A DNA stretch of 61,959 nucleotides from an uncultured SAR116 cluster alpha proteobacterium (GCA_902595515.1 CACJQK010000006.1:1-61959), one strand, 5' to 3'; positions 8,066 to 17,415 are shown, counted from the stretch's first letter. Notes: generated from the letters alone by a model not told the origin. Numbers and translations: made by a program.

Positions 8066-8789
8066 TAACCAAAAAAAATCAAAATCGTTAACTCCTATAG
8101 TTGTATCTAATTTATCTCTTTTACTTGGTAAAACCAAAATTTTGGATAAAATTAAGTGTAAAATTCATAATGAAACAATTGTTGCAGTTTTAGGCCCAAA
8201 TGGAGCTGGCAAGAGTATGTTTCTTAAAACTATTAACGGATTAATTGGAGTTGAGTCTCGAAAAATTAATTTTAATTCAATAGAAATTAACGATTACATA
8301 AGAAAAGAGATAGCAATGGTATTTCAAAAGCCTATTCTTTTAAGAAGGTCTGTTTTTGAGAATATGCAATTTGTTTTAGAGAATAAAAACAAGTTATCTA
8401 ATCTTGAAATTATGAAATTTTTACAAAGAGTAAATTTAGATACTTTCAAGGACAAACCCGCTAGATTATTGTCTGGTGGAGAACAACAAAGATTATCTCT
8501 TGCAAGGGCATTGTTAATTAATCCGTCCTTATTACTTTTAGATGAGCCTACTGCTAATTTAGACCCTTATAGTCTAAATTTAATTGAAGAAATAATTTTA
8601 GATGAAAACAAAAAAGGGAAGACCATAATCTTAACTACACATGATATGGGCCAAGCAAAAAGACTAGCTAAGGAAATACTTTTTTTTAATAAAGGTAAAC
8701 TCCTTGAACAAACAAAGGCTATTAACTTTTTTAAAAAGCCAAAAACGAAAGAAGCTCAAAGCTATATAAATGGGAAAATTCTCTTATGA
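8058..8789 (+). CDS. tupC: Tungstate ABC transporter ATP-binding protein TupC
   Basis: 243-residue ABC ATPase. Walker A is GPNGAGKS near residues 48-55, the Q-loop lies in MVFQKP, the signature is LSGGEQQRL, Walker B is LLLLDEPTANLD and the switch His is in TTHDMGQAKRL. It overlaps tupB by 8 nt and ends 3 nt before the convergent amidohydrolase gene. No C-terminal TOBE/mop regulatory domain is apparent; the protein ends about 40 residues after the H-loop. It energises uptake through TupB. Confidence 0.9.
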   Translation: MFDNQKKSKSLTPIVVSNLSLLLGKTKILDKIKCKIHNETIVAVLGPNGAGKSMFLKTINGLIGVESRKINFNSIEINDYIRKEIAMVFQKPILLRRSVFENMQFVLENKNKLSNLEIMKFLQRVNLDTFKDKPARLLSGGEQQRLSLARALLINPSLLLLDEPTANLDPYSLNLIEEIILDENKKGKTIILTTHDMGQAKRLAKEILFFNKGKLLEQTKAINFFKKPKTKEAQSYINGKILL

Positions 8790-8792
8790 ACT

Positions 8793-9965
8793 TTATTCTA
8801 CCAGAATATTTTCGGCTAGATCTGTCCAGTATTGTACTCCAATGGGTAAAAGTTCATCATTAAAATCATAGAAGGGACTATGAAGCTTTTCTGAGTTTGC
8901 CCCAGCGCCAAGCCATATATATGCTCCTGGTTTTTCTTCTAGCATATAAGAAAAATCTTCTGAACCCATTGTTGGTGTTTCTCTTAAATTAATTGAGTTA
9001 TCGCCAAAAGTTTTTTTAAAAATTTTAGAAGCAAGTTTAGCACATTCCATGTTGTTTATAGTCGGCGGATATCCAGGACGAATTTCAATATTCACTTCAC
9101 AATTACTAACTGCACAAGCATTACACGCAACCTTTTTTATTTTATCTAGCATTTCATTTCTATTTTTTTGATCTGTAGATCTAAGTGTTCCACCAATAGT
9201 GATAGTATCAGGGATTACATTAAATGCAGATCCACCTTCAATTTTCGTTATAGATAAGACAGCACTTTTAAAAGGATCTAATTGTCTTGATATTAAACTT
9301 TGAAGTGCAGTGATAGTTAATCCAGCAGCTACCATAGGATCATTTGCGTATTGAGGTTGTGCTGCATGTCCACCTTTACCTTTTACTTCAATTACAATTA
9401 TATCACCTCCGGCCATAGCAAAACCCTCATGAATAACTGCTTCACCAACTGGAATACCCGGCCAGTTATGAATTCCCCAAACACTATCGATTTTAAATTT
9501 CTTAAAAAGACCATCATTAATCATTGCTTTAGCTCCTGCATTACCACCTTCTTCAGCAGGTTGAAAAACGCAATAAACTTTTCCATAAAAATTTTTTGTT
9601 TCTGACAAATATTTTGCAGCTCCTAATAACATTGTAGAATGTCCATCATGCCCACAAGCATGCATTGCTCCTTCATTTTTTGAAGAATATGGCAAATTAG
9701 TCTTTTCCGTCATTGGAAGTGCATCCATATCTGCTCGAATCGCAATAGATTTTTCTTGTCCTTTATTCTCTTTTCCTTGAATAATTCCTACAACACCTGT
9801 TTTGCCAAATTCTTCAATTACCTCTATTCCAAAATCTTTTAATTTATTGGCGATAAATTTAGATGTAACTTTTTCTTGATATGCTATTTCTGGTTTCTCA
9901 TGTATTTGATGTCTCCATTCCTTCATTTCTGGAACTATATCTTTAATTTTTTTCTTGATATTCAT
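8793..9965 (-). CDS. M20-family amidohydrolase (N-acyl amino acid hydrolase)
   Basis: About 390-residue zinc-dependent amidohydrolase of the M20/HipO-AbgB group. Metal and catalytic motifs are HACGHDGHS (near 105), PAEEGGNAGA (catalytic Glu pair near 140), GIHNWPG and the C-terminal TMGSEDFSYML. Members remove acyl groups from N-acylated amino acids or indole conjugates. The reading frame could begin at TTG 9980, but ATG 9965 is preferred. It diverges from an N-formylglutamate amidohydrolase-like gene with only about 50 nt between starts, next to peptide transport genes, so N-acylated amino acids or peptides are the likely substrates. Exact substrate unknown. Confidence 0.87.
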   Translation of the reverse strand: MNIKKKIKDIVPEMKEWRHQIHEKPEIAYQEKVTSKFIANKLKDFGIEVIEEFGKTGVVGIIQGKENKGQEKSIAIRADMDALPMTEKTNLPYSSKNEGAMHACGHDGHSTMLLGAAKYLSETKNFYGKVYCVFQPAEEGGNAGAKAMINDGLFKKFKIDSVWGIHNWPGIPVGEAVIHEGFAMAGGDIIVIEVKGKGGHAAQPQYANDPMVAAGLTITALQSLISRQLDPFKSAVLSITKIEGGSAFNVIPDTITIGGTLRSTDQKNRNEMLDKIKKVACNACAVSNCEVNIEIRPGYPPTINNMECAKLASKIFKKTFGDNSINLRETPTMGSEDFSYMLEEKPGAYIWLGAGANSEKLHSPFYDFNDELLPIGVQYWTDLAENILVE

Positions 9966-10015
9966 TTTTACTACACTCAATAATATTTATACATTTTGAA
10001 AATAAGGAATTCATT

Positions 10016-10882
10016 TTGCTAAATATGATTTTAAACGTTGATGGAGAAGAAGGTCAATCTATTCCTTTAATAGTCGACTCTCCTCATAGTGGAGTTATTT
10101 ATCCATCTGATTTTAATCATCAAGCTGAATTTTCAAAGTTAAGACAAGCAGAAGACTCATATGTTGATGAATTATATAATTACGTTTCTGAAATAGGTGG
10201 AGTAATTCTAAATGCTAATTTTCCTAGATCTTATATAGATCCCAATAGAGCAGAAACTGATTTTCCAAGTGAAGAACTTATTGATTTTGACGTCAAGAAA
10301 GAAAAATTTTTATTCAACCCTACAATTAAGAGTGAATTAGGGATTGGTCTGATTTGGTTGCGCATTCCTCCAAATGGAGAGCCTATGTATGCAAATAAAT
10401 TAAAATTCAGTGAATTCATCCACAGGGTTAAAAATTTTCATAGACCTTACCATAAAACATTAAAAGAAATTATGAATAGTACTTATCAAAACTTTGGAAA
10501 ATTTTATCACATAAACGCTCATTCAATGCAAAACAAAGCCACAGCAATGTCAGATCAAGAAAAAGGTACTAGGAGACCAGATTTTGTTATTGGTGATAGA
10601 GATGGAACATCTTGTAAAAGAGAATTTACTGACCTTATTGTAGATTTTTTAAGAAGTTTAAACTACTCTGTTGATATTAATGATCCATATAAAGGTATGG
10701 AACTTACAGATGCTTATAGTGATCCTAAAACAAATAAGAATTCAGTCCAAATTGAAGTTAATAGAAGATTATATATGGATGAAATAACAAGAATAAAATC
10801 AGACAATTTTGATCTTTTAAAAACAAATATTGGAAGTCTGTTAAATGAGATTAAATTACAAATTGAAAAAGGTATTTTATGA
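10016..10882 (+). CDS. N-formylglutamate amidohydrolase family protein
   Basis: 288 residues of the PF05013 family, which hydrolyses N-formyl-L-glutamate (last step of one histidine pathway) and related N-acyl amino acids. Visible motifs are VDSPHSGVIYP near residue 20, NFPRSYIDPNRAETD near 66-80, HINAHSMQ-like YHINAHSMQNK and EVNRRLYMDE near 242. TTG at 10016 is preferred because AAGGA lies 7 nt upstream; the next ATG (10025) is 16 nt away. The stop overlaps the start of the ABC ATPase gene (ATGA). No other hut gene is present, so a role on N-acyl amino acids imported by the adjacent Dpp transporter is more likely than classical histidine degradation. Confidence 0.85.
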   Translation: MLNMILNVDGEEGQSIPLIVDSPHSGVIYPSDFNHQAEFSKLRQAEDSYVDELYNYVSEIGGVILNANFPRSYIDPNRAETDFPSEELIDFDVKKEKFLFNPTIKSELGIGLIWLRIPPNGEPMYANKLKFSEFIHRVKNFHRPYHKTLKEIMNSTYQNFGKFYHINAHSMQNKATAMSDQEKGTRRPDFVIGDRDGTSCKREFTDLIVDFLRSLNYSVDINDPYKGMELTDAYSDPKTNKNSVQIEVNRRLYMDEITRIKSDNFDLLKTNIGSLLNEIKLQIEKGIL

Positions 10883-12783
10883 ATAAAAGTAATTTGAATA
10901 TCAAAAATAAAACTCCTGAATCAGTTGTTGAAGTAAAAGATCTTAAAGTTCAATTTCAATTAAAAGATAAAGTTGTAAAAGCTGTTGATGGCATCTCTTT
11001 TAATATCAATAAAGGTGAGACTATAGCAATAGTGGGTGAATCAGGTTCAGGTAAGTCTGTTACAGCCTTATCTCTAATGAGACTTACTGATTATTCTGGA
11101 GGTAGAATAGTTTCTGGTGAAATAAACCTTCAATCAAAAAACAATCTTAATCTAAATTTAACTCGGCTTGATCAAGAAAAAATGAGAGATATCAGAGGTA
11201 ATGACATCTCAATGATATTTCAAGAACCTATGACATCACTAAATCCAGTTTTTACTATTGGTATGCAAATTACTGAAACAATAATTAAGCATCAAGGCAA
11301 AACAAAAAAAGAAGCTTTTGAAATTGCACTTGAAATGATCAAGTTGGTAAGAATACCTGAACCAGAAAAAAGGTTAAATCAATATCCACATGAACTCTCT
11401 GGTGGAATGAGACAAAGAGTTATGATTGCAATGGCATTAAGTTGTAAGCCCTCATTATTAATTGCAGATGAACCTACAACAGCATTGGACGTCACAATAC
11501 AAGCACAAATACTGGATTTGATAAAAATGTTACAAAGAGACATAGGTATGTCAGTAATGTTTATTACTCATGATATGGGTGTTGTGGCTGAGGTTGCTGA
11601 CAGAGTAGTTGTCATGTTTGCAGGTAAAAAAGTTGAAGAAGGCACTGCTATTGAAATATTTCAAAATCCTAAACATCCATACACTAGGTCTTTATTGGCA
11701 GCTGTCCCAAAACTTGGAAGTATGATTGGTAAAAAACTACCAGCAAAATTTGTTAATCTTGATGTTAAATCTTCTGATGAACACAAAAATAAAGAGAAAA
11801 TTTCAACAAAAAAAGTTGTAGAAATGAAAGATACTGTAAATAGAACTTCTTCTCCATTGCTTGAAGTCAAAGGTCTGACTACAAGGTTTTTAATCAAACA
11901 AGACTTTGGAAGAGCAGGTGGAAATATTCATGCAGTTGAAAATATAAGTTTTAATTTGCAACCAGGCGAAACACTTGGATTGGTTGGTGAGAGTGGTTGT
12001 GGAAAGTCCACAACAGGAAGAAGTATAATAGGATTAACGTCACCAACAAGAGGTGAAGTTTTTTTTGAAGGCGTAGACTTAACTAATTTAAATAATAAAG
12101 AAATGATACAATATAGAAAAAAGATGCAAATGATTTTTCAAGATCCTTTTGCTTCTTTAAATCCAAGAATGACTGTTGGTCAGATTATAGCGGAACCAAT
12201 AATGGTGCACGGATTAGAGCCTAAGTTGGGATCAAATAGTAGGGTAATAAAATTATTAAATCGTGTTGGACTTGATGAACAATATTACTCTAGATATCCA
12301 CATGAACTCTCTGGAGGACAGAGACAAAGAATTGGAATAGCTAGAGCTCTGGCATTAGAACCTAAGTTAATAATAGCTGATGAAGCAGTTTCAGCACTAG
12401 ATGTTTCTATTCAGGCTCAAGTAGTAAACTTGATGATGGAGCTACAAGAAGAATTCGGTTTAACATATCTATTCATAAGCCATGATATGGCTGTAATTGA
12501 GAGAGTAAGTCATAGAATAGGTGTAATGTATCTGGGTGAAATAGTTGAAATTGGACTTAGAAGCCAAATTTTTGAAAATCCTCAACACCCTTACACAAAA
12601 AAATTGATGGCAGCAGTTCCAATTGCAGATCCAACCAAGAGAAAAAAGAAGTTAAACTTAATGAATGATGAAATTCCTAGTTTATTAAAGCCAATAGGCT
12701 ATGAACCTGAATATGTTCAAATGATTAAACTTGGAGAGGATCACTACGTAAAACCATTTGATGGAATGAAGCTCCAAAATTAA
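10879..12783 (+). CDS. Dipeptide/oligopeptide ABC transporter, fused double ATPase (DppD-DppF type)
   Basis: 634 residues carrying two complete ABC domains, equivalent to DppD and DppF joined. Domain 1: Walker A GESGSGKS near 53, signature LSGGMRQR, Walker B LLIADEPTTALD. Domain 2: Walker A GESGCGKS near 372, signature LSGGQRQR, Walker B LIIADEAVSALD, where Ala replaces the usual Pro but the catalytic Glu is kept. Each domain is followed by an oligopeptide-transporter C-terminal motif, NPKHPYT and NPQHPYT. GsiA is a known fused member. Its permease and binding-protein partners lie on the opposite strand at 13784-17285, ending head-to-head with this unit. Confidence 0.93.
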   Translation: MNKSNLNIKNKTPESVVEVKDLKVQFQLKDKVVKAVDGISFNINKGETIAIVGESGSGKSVTALSLMRLTDYSGGRIVSGEINLQSKNNLNLNLTRLDQEKMRDIRGNDISMIFQEPMTSLNPVFTIGMQITETIIKHQGKTKKEAFEIALEMIKLVRIPEPEKRLNQYPHELSGGMRQRVMIAMALSCKPSLLIADEPTTALDVTIQAQILDLIKMLQRDIGMSVMFITHDMGVVAEVADRVVVMFAGKKVEEGTAIEIFQNPKHPYTRSLLAAVPKLGSMIGKKLPAKFVNLDVKSSDEHKNKEKISTKKVVEMKDTVNRTSSPLLEVKGLTTRFLIKQDFGRAGGNIHAVENISFNLQPGETLGLVGESGCGKSTTGRSIIGLTSPTRGEVFFEGVDLTNLNNKEMIQYRKKMQMIFQDPFASLNPRMTVGQIIAEPIMVHGLEPKLGSNSRVIKLLNRVGLDEQYYSRYPHELSGGQRQRIGIARALALEPKLIIADEAVSALDVSIQAQVVNLMMELQEEFGLTYLFISHDMAVIERVSHRIGVMYLGEIVEIGLRSQIFENPQHPYTKKLMAAVPIADPTKRKKKLNLMNDEIPSLLKPIGYEPEYVQMIKLGEDHYVKPFDGMKLQN

Positions 12784-12788
12784 AAGAT

Positions 12789-13778
12789 ATGAATGACCCT
12801 AAATTAGATTATAAAAATGAATTTCCTGTTGAATTAGTTAATCCTGACATATCTCCTTACAAAAAAACTAACACAGGTATTGACTATGTTATTACATTAG
12901 ATAGTGGTTTAAGTGGTCCACACGTTTTTATATCATCAATTGTACATGGTAATGAACCTTGTGGGGCACTTGCTATAGATTGGTTTCTTAAAAATGACTA
13001 TAGACCATTAAGTGGAAAATTAACTTTAGGTTTTATGAATATTGAGGCTTATTTAGCATTTGATCCCCTTAATCCAAATAGAACAAGATGGGTTGAAGAG
13101 GATTTTAATAGATTATGGGCAGAAGGTGTCTTAGAAAATCCCAAAAGAAAAAGAACTAGTGAATTTTTAAGAGCTAATGAAGTTAAAAATATCGTGTCTC
13201 AAGTCGATTATTTGTTGGATATACATTCAATGCAAAAACCTTGCGTACCTCTTATGATGGCTGGAATGTTAAATAAAGGTATTGATTTCGCTCGCGATGT
13301 AGGCATGCAAATGCCAATAATATCTGATTCCGGACATAATGAAGGAATGAGAATGAGAGACTATTTTGGCTTTTCTAATAAAGAAAGTCAAAAAAATGCT
13401 CTTCTAGTTGAATGTGGGCAACATTGGGCCAAGTCATCTGAAATTGTTGCAATTGAGACTATGATAAGATTTTTACGAACTACTTCAATAATGGATGAAA
13501 ATTTTGCAGATGATTTTATCTATAAAAATAAAGTATTAAATTTTCAAAATGATGTTTATAAAGTTGGAAAAATTATAACTATCAAAAGTGAACATTTTAA
13601 ATTTGATCAAGATTGGCAAGGTTTCGAAACCTTAAAAAAGGGAGTGTTGATTGGGAAAGATGATAATGAACAAGTATATGCTCCCTACGAAGAAACTATT
13701 TTAATTATGCCTTCCAAAAGATTATTTCCAGGTAAAACAGCAGTAAGACTAGCCTATAAATTAAGTGACTATTATTAG
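12789..13778 (+). CDS. Succinylglutamate desuccinylase/aspartoacylase family deacylase
   Basis: 329-residue zinc carboxypeptidase-like (M14) deacylase. Zinc ligands are apparent in SIVHGNEPCGA (His and Glu, near residue 57-60) and in LLDIHSMQKP (His). The arginine-rich NPNRTRW and DFNRLW segments correspond to the substrate carboxylate pocket of AstE/aspartoacylase enzymes, which cleave N-acyl-Glu or N-acetyl-Asp. It follows the double ATPase by 5 nt, so it is in one operon with the N-formylglutamate amidohydrolase-like gene and the transporter ATPase, and ends 5 nt from convergent dppC. The acyl group and amino acid are not predictable. Confidence 0.85.
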   Translation: MNDPKLDYKNEFPVELVNPDISPYKKTNTGIDYVITLDSGLSGPHVFISSIVHGNEPCGALAIDWFLKNDYRPLSGKLTLGFMNIEAYLAFDPLNPNRTRWVEEDFNRLWAEGVLENPKRKRTSEFLRANEVKNIVSQVDYLLDIHSMQKPCVPLMMAGMLNKGIDFARDVGMQMPIISDSGHNEGMRMRDYFGFSNKESQKNALLVECGQHWAKSSEIVAIETMIRFLRTTSIMDENFADDFIYKNKVLNFQNDVYKVGKIITIKSEHFKFDQDWQGFETLKKGVLIGKDDNEQVYAPYEETILIMPSKRLFPGKTAVRLAYKLSDYY

Positions 13779-13783
13779 AAATT

Positions 13784-14662
13784 TTAGTGAAGCCTTGGGT
13801 TAAACATATCCCGCAGATGATCTCCGACTAAATTTATAGAAGCAACAGTTATAAGTAATGCAACGCCTGGGAATATACTAATCCAAAAGTCGCCACTATA
13901 CATATATTCAAAACCATTTCCTATTAGAAGACCCAAAGAAGGTTCGGTTATTGGAAGACCTAAACCCAAAAAACTTAGTGTGGCTTCTAAAGAAATTGCG
14001 TGTGCCGTTTGCAAAGTACCGACAACAATTAACGGAGCCATACAGTTAGGCAATATATGTTTAAACATTATTCGTGTGTTTCCGAATGCTAAACATCTAG
14101 CAGCATCAACATATTCTTTATTTATTTCAACTAGAGCACTTGATCGTGCTGTTCTAGCGTAATAAGCCCACTGTACTAAAATTAGAGCAATGATAGTTTT
14201 TTCAACACCTTTTCCAAAAGCAGCTAAGATAATTAAAGCAACTAAAATAGATGGAAAGCTTAGCTGAATGTCCACAATTCTCATAATTAATGACTCGTAT
14301 CTACCGCCAAAAAAAGCTGCAGAAATTCCAAAAAATGAACCTATTATCAGAGCAAAAATACCTGATAGAACGCCAACTCCTAAACTTACCCTCAATCCAT
14401 AGAATATAGCTGAAACCATGTCCCTGCCTGCGCCATCAGTACCAAGTAAAAAATAATTACCAGAAAAATCTTCTGAAAATGGTGGTAACCTACTATTCAT
14501 AATACTAACAGTATTGAGATCGTAAGGATCAGTAGGAGATACTAAAGGTGCAAATATTGCTACGAATAGAATAAGTAAAAAAATAAAAAAAGCGACAAGA
14601 GCAACCTTGTTTGAAGAAAAATCTTTACAGAATTCTATAAATTTTCTTAATTTTGGGTTCAT
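13784..14662 (-). CDS. dppC: Peptide ABC transporter permease DppC
   Basis: 292-residue inner membrane permease. The N-terminal hydrophobic segment and SPTDPYDLN linker are typical of DppC/OppC, as are LLGTDGAGRDM and the EAA loop VDAARCLAFGNTRIMFKHILPN (residues about 185-206 region). C-terminal GDHLRDMFNPRL matches the family ending. It overlaps dppB by 4 nt, so the two are co-translated, and ends tail-to-tail with the desuccinylase-like gene. Confidence 0.93.
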   Translation of the reverse strand: MNPKLRKFIEFCKDFSSNKVALVAFFIFLLILFVAIFAPLVSPTDPYDLNTVSIMNSRLPPFSEDFSGNYFLLGTDGAGRDMVSAIFYGLRVSLGVGVLSGIFALIIGSFFGISAAFFGGRYESLIMRIVDIQLSFPSILVALIILAAFGKGVEKTIIALILVQWAYYARTARSSALVEINKEYVDAARCLAFGNTRIMFKHILPNCMAPLIVVGTLQTAHAISLEATLSFLGLGLPITEPSLGLLIGNGFEYMYSGDFWISIFPGVALLITVASINLVGDHLRDMFNPRLH

Positions 14663-15636
14663 TGATGATCCCCTTTAATTCTTACTCGTGGATCTAAGAA
14701 CGTATAAATTATATCGACAATTAAGTTTAAAAATACGAAAAATGTTACAATGATCATTAAGTATGCAACAATAACTGGGCGATCAAGATTGTAAATTGAA
14801 TCAATTATTAACTTTCCCATCCCAGGCCATGCGAACACAGTTTCAGTAACTGTTGAGAAGGCGATTAAGGAACCAAATTCAAGGCCAACAACAGTGACAA
14901 TTGGAATTAAAATATTTTTCAAAACATGTATCAATACAACTCTTTTTTCAGAAATTCCCTTAGACCTAGCAAACGTAATATAATCTTGAAGAATTATTTC
15001 TCTTGTTCCGGCTCGTGTTAGACGTATGACTGAAGAAATTTTAAATAACGCCAAATTTAGTGCAGGTAAAAAAACATGAGATAGTCCATTTAGAGTAAAC
15101 AAAGAACTATTTATGCCCATAAAGGTTCCAATCTCACCTCTACCAGTTGATGGTAACCATCCAAGTTGAACAGCAAATATCATGATAAATATAATACCAA
15201 CCCAAAATGTTGGCATAGAAAAGCCTAAGATAGAACCTGCCATAATAACCTTACTTGCTTTGCTGTCAGGGTTGTATCCTGCGTATATACCTAAAGGTAT
15301 TGCTATAATTAAGGATATAAATAATGAGAACAAGGCCAGTTCTAATGTGGCCGGCATTCTCTGGATTATTAACTTTAGGGCAGGTTCTCCAAAAATAAAT
15401 GAGCTTCCTAAATCCCCTTTAAAGGCGTTTACTAAAAAATACCAATACTGTTCTGTTACAGGTCTATCTAGTCCAAGTTCGCGGATAACTCTCTCTACTT
15501 CGGCTTGATCAGCTTCAGGATTAATTAGCATTTCTACAGGATCACCAACTAGATTTACACCTCCAAAAACCAAAAGAGACATAATAAATAAAACAAGTAT
15601 ACTTTGAGCGAATCTTGTACAAATAAATGCTGTCAT
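14659..15636 (-). CDS. dppB: Peptide ABC transporter permease DppB
   Basis: 325-residue permease of the DppB/OppB family, with N-terminal TRFAQSILVLFIMSLLVF, the family motif GLDRPVTEQYW near 60 and an EAA loop ITFARSKGISEKRVVLIHVL. The frame extends to TTG 15669, but that codon lies in the loop of a strong hairpin; ATG 15636 begins the usual DppB N-terminus. Its Shine-Dalgarno sequence is weak (AAAGAA), so expression may depend on the upstream hairpin and coupling. It partners DppC, the DppA-like binding protein and the fused ATPase on the other strand. Confidence 0.92.
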   Translation of the reverse strand: MTAFICTRFAQSILVLFIMSLLVFGGVNLVGDPVEMLINPEADQAEVERVIRELGLDRPVTEQYWYFLVNAFKGDLGSSFIFGEPALKLIIQRMPATLELALFSLFISLIIAIPLGIYAGYNPDSKASKVIMAGSILGFSMPTFWVGIIFIMIFAVQLGWLPSTGRGEIGTFMGINSSLFTLNGLSHVFLPALNLALFKISSVIRLTRAGTREIILQDYITFARSKGISEKRVVLIHVLKNILIPIVTVVGLEFGSLIAFSTVTETVFAWPGMGKLIIDSIYNLDRPVIVAYLMIIVTFFVFLNLIVDIIYTFLDPRVRIKGDHQ

Positions 15637-15655
15637 TTTAGAATTCTTTAATAAT

Positions 15656-15685
15656 AAGAACCAGAGCAAATCTGCTCTGGTTCTT
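15656..15685 (-). terminator. Strong hairpin between dppA and dppB
   Basis: Perfect 13-bp inverted repeat AAGAACCAGAGCA / TGCTCTGGTTCTT with a 4-nt loop, beginning 10 nt after the dppA stop and about 20 nt before the dppB ATG. On the minus strand it is followed by ATTATTAAAG rather than a T-run, so it looks more like an RNA stabiliser of the dppA transcript than an efficient terminator. Confidence 0.65.
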
Positions 15686-15695
15686 AGGTTATAAC

Positions 15696-17285
15696 TTATT
15701 TACAATTTAAATATGTTGCTATTGTTCTTTCATCAGTTCTTGGAGTGTAGCTACAAGAAGATTTTGCAGCCCAAGTATTCATTTGATAATGAATTGGAAT
15801 AACACCATAGTTTTTACCAACTGCCACTTCGGTAGCTTCAGCTAAAAGTTTACCTCTGGCGTCTGAATCAACTGTTCCAAGCGCCTTTTGAATTAGCTTA
15901 TCAACAACTGGATCAGAATGTCTTCCTCTATTCGCTCTACCCATACCAATAGATTTGTCATAAGTATGTAATAAAGCTCTTAATGGAGATGATGCTTCTC
16001 CAGAACCAGCACCCCAACCAAGGACCATAAAACTAAATTCAGGGCTTTTATTTGGACCACCTCTTGATGCTCTTTTGAAGTAAACAGCTTTTGGCATTGT
16101 TTCAACTTTTGCTTTAATACCTATCCTTGAGAACATCTGTGCAAGTGCCTCAGCAATTTTTGCATCATTGATGTATCTATCATTTGGACCATGGATAGTC
16201 ATTTCAAAACCGTTTCCATAACCAGCATCTGCTAATAACTTTTTTGCAGCTTCTGGATCATATGGATCTGGTTTCATTTTGTCTGAGACACCATGGAAAC
16301 CTGCTGGTAATAATTGGCCTGCTTTTACAGCAATACCTTCCATCACTTTTGAAACCATTGCATCACGATTAATTGCTAAAGAAAGAGCTTTTCTGACCCT
16401 GACATCCATTAGAGGGTTTTTAATTTTACCACCACCTATTGCTGTAATATGAGGTGAATCCTCTCTAAATTGGTCCATATGAAGATAAATCACTCTATTA
16501 GAAGATCCGCTATTTAACTTAATAGTTGGATTTTTTTTCATTTTTGCAACATTTAAAGGAGGTACATTATCTATAAAATCTACATCCTTAGCTAATAGTG
16601 CTGCAATTCTTGCGGGACCAGATTTAATTGGCTTAAATAAAATATTTTTGTATTTAGGCGCTCCAGTACCTGCACCATGATAATTTTCGTTAGCTTTTAA
16701 TACTATTTTATCTCCTGGCACCCACTCTACAAACTTATAAGGGCCAGTACCAATTGCTGCTTTACCACTATTATAGTCAGCTGTGGTTGCGCCTTCTCCA
16801 TTTTTCTTTGATATAATTTTAACTGTCATGATATCATTTGGCATCAAAGGATAGGGTTTCTTTGTTTTTATGTGAATTGTATGACTATCAATTTTAATAA
16901 ATTCTTTTCCCTTTAAGTAAGTACCAAAACCTGATGGAGATTTTGGAACATTTTGTGCTCTTTGAGCCGTAAAGAGAACATCATCTGCAGTAAAATCACT
17001 TCCGTCATGAAACTTTACACCTTTTCTGAGCTTAAATTCCCAAGTGGTGTCATTGATAGGTTTCCACGAAGTAGCTAAATCTGGATAATGTTGTTGGTTT
17101 TCGTCTGACCCAACTAATGTCCCATAAATATGGGTTGCAAATGCATTATTTGGACCAAGATTATGATAATGTGGATCAATAGAGCTGGGCTCTGATTTCA
17201 ATCCAACAGTGAGGTCTTTTGCCAGTGCAACACTTGATAAAAGACAACTTATCAAAATAATAAAAAGTCTGTTGATTAATTTCAT
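15696..17285 (-). CDS. Peptide ABC transporter substrate-binding protein (DppA/OppA family)
   Basis: 529 residues with a signal peptide (SCLLSSVALAKDL, cleavage about residue 22) and no lipobox at the cleavage site. SBP family 5 signatures include SEPSSIDPHYHN, WKPINDTTWEFKLRKGVKFHDG near 90-112 and DVRVRKALSLAINRDA near 290. It binds peptides or related compounds in the periplasm for DppBC. A good AAGGAG precedes the ATG. It is the first gene of the minus-strand unit. The ligand could be a dipeptide, an N-acyl amino acid or glutathione-like compound; the flanking deacylases favour N-acylated substrates by inference. Confidence 0.9.
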   Translation of the reverse strand: MKLINRLFIILISCLLSSVALAKDLTVGLKSEPSSIDPHYHNLGPNNAFATHIYGTLVGSDENQQHYPDLATSWKPINDTTWEFKLRKGVKFHDGSDFTADDVLFTAQRAQNVPKSPSGFGTYLKGKEFIKIDSHTIHIKTKKPYPLMPNDIMTVKIISKKNGEGATTADYNSGKAAIGTGPYKFVEWVPGDKIVLKANENYHGAGTGAPKYKNILFKPIKSGPARIAALLAKDVDFIDNVPPLNVAKMKKNPTIKLNSGSSNRVIYLHMDQFREDSPHITAIGGGKIKNPLMDVRVRKALSLAINRDAMVSKVMEGIAVKAGQLLPAGFHGVSDKMKPDPYDPEAAKKLLADAGYGNGFEMTIHGPNDRYINDAKIAEALAQMFSRIGIKAKVETMPKAVYFKRASRGGPNKSPEFSFMVLGWGAGSGEASSPLRALLHTYDKSIGMGRANRGRHSDPVVDKLIQKALGTVDSDARGKLLAEATEVAVGKNYGVIPIHYQMNTWAAKSSCSYTPRTDERTIATYLNCK

Positions 17286-17415
17286 TTTTACTCTCCTTAA
17301 ATATCCTTAAAAAAACATTGAATTAAAAATAACATAGAGTCAAAAGATAAAATAAATTTATATAATTAAATCTTTTTGTTTTTTTTATTATAAAAAGTAA
17401 TTATAGGAGGAGACA

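Noticed and set aside
10016-10882. Calling the gene hutG and the locus a histidine-degradation operon
   Set aside because: No hutH, hutU, hutI or hutF is present; only the enzyme family is shared.
15637-15669. Longer dppB start at TTG 15669
   Set aside because: The codon lies in the loop of the intergenic hairpin, and the extra 11 residues do not resemble the DppB N-terminus; ATG 15636 does.
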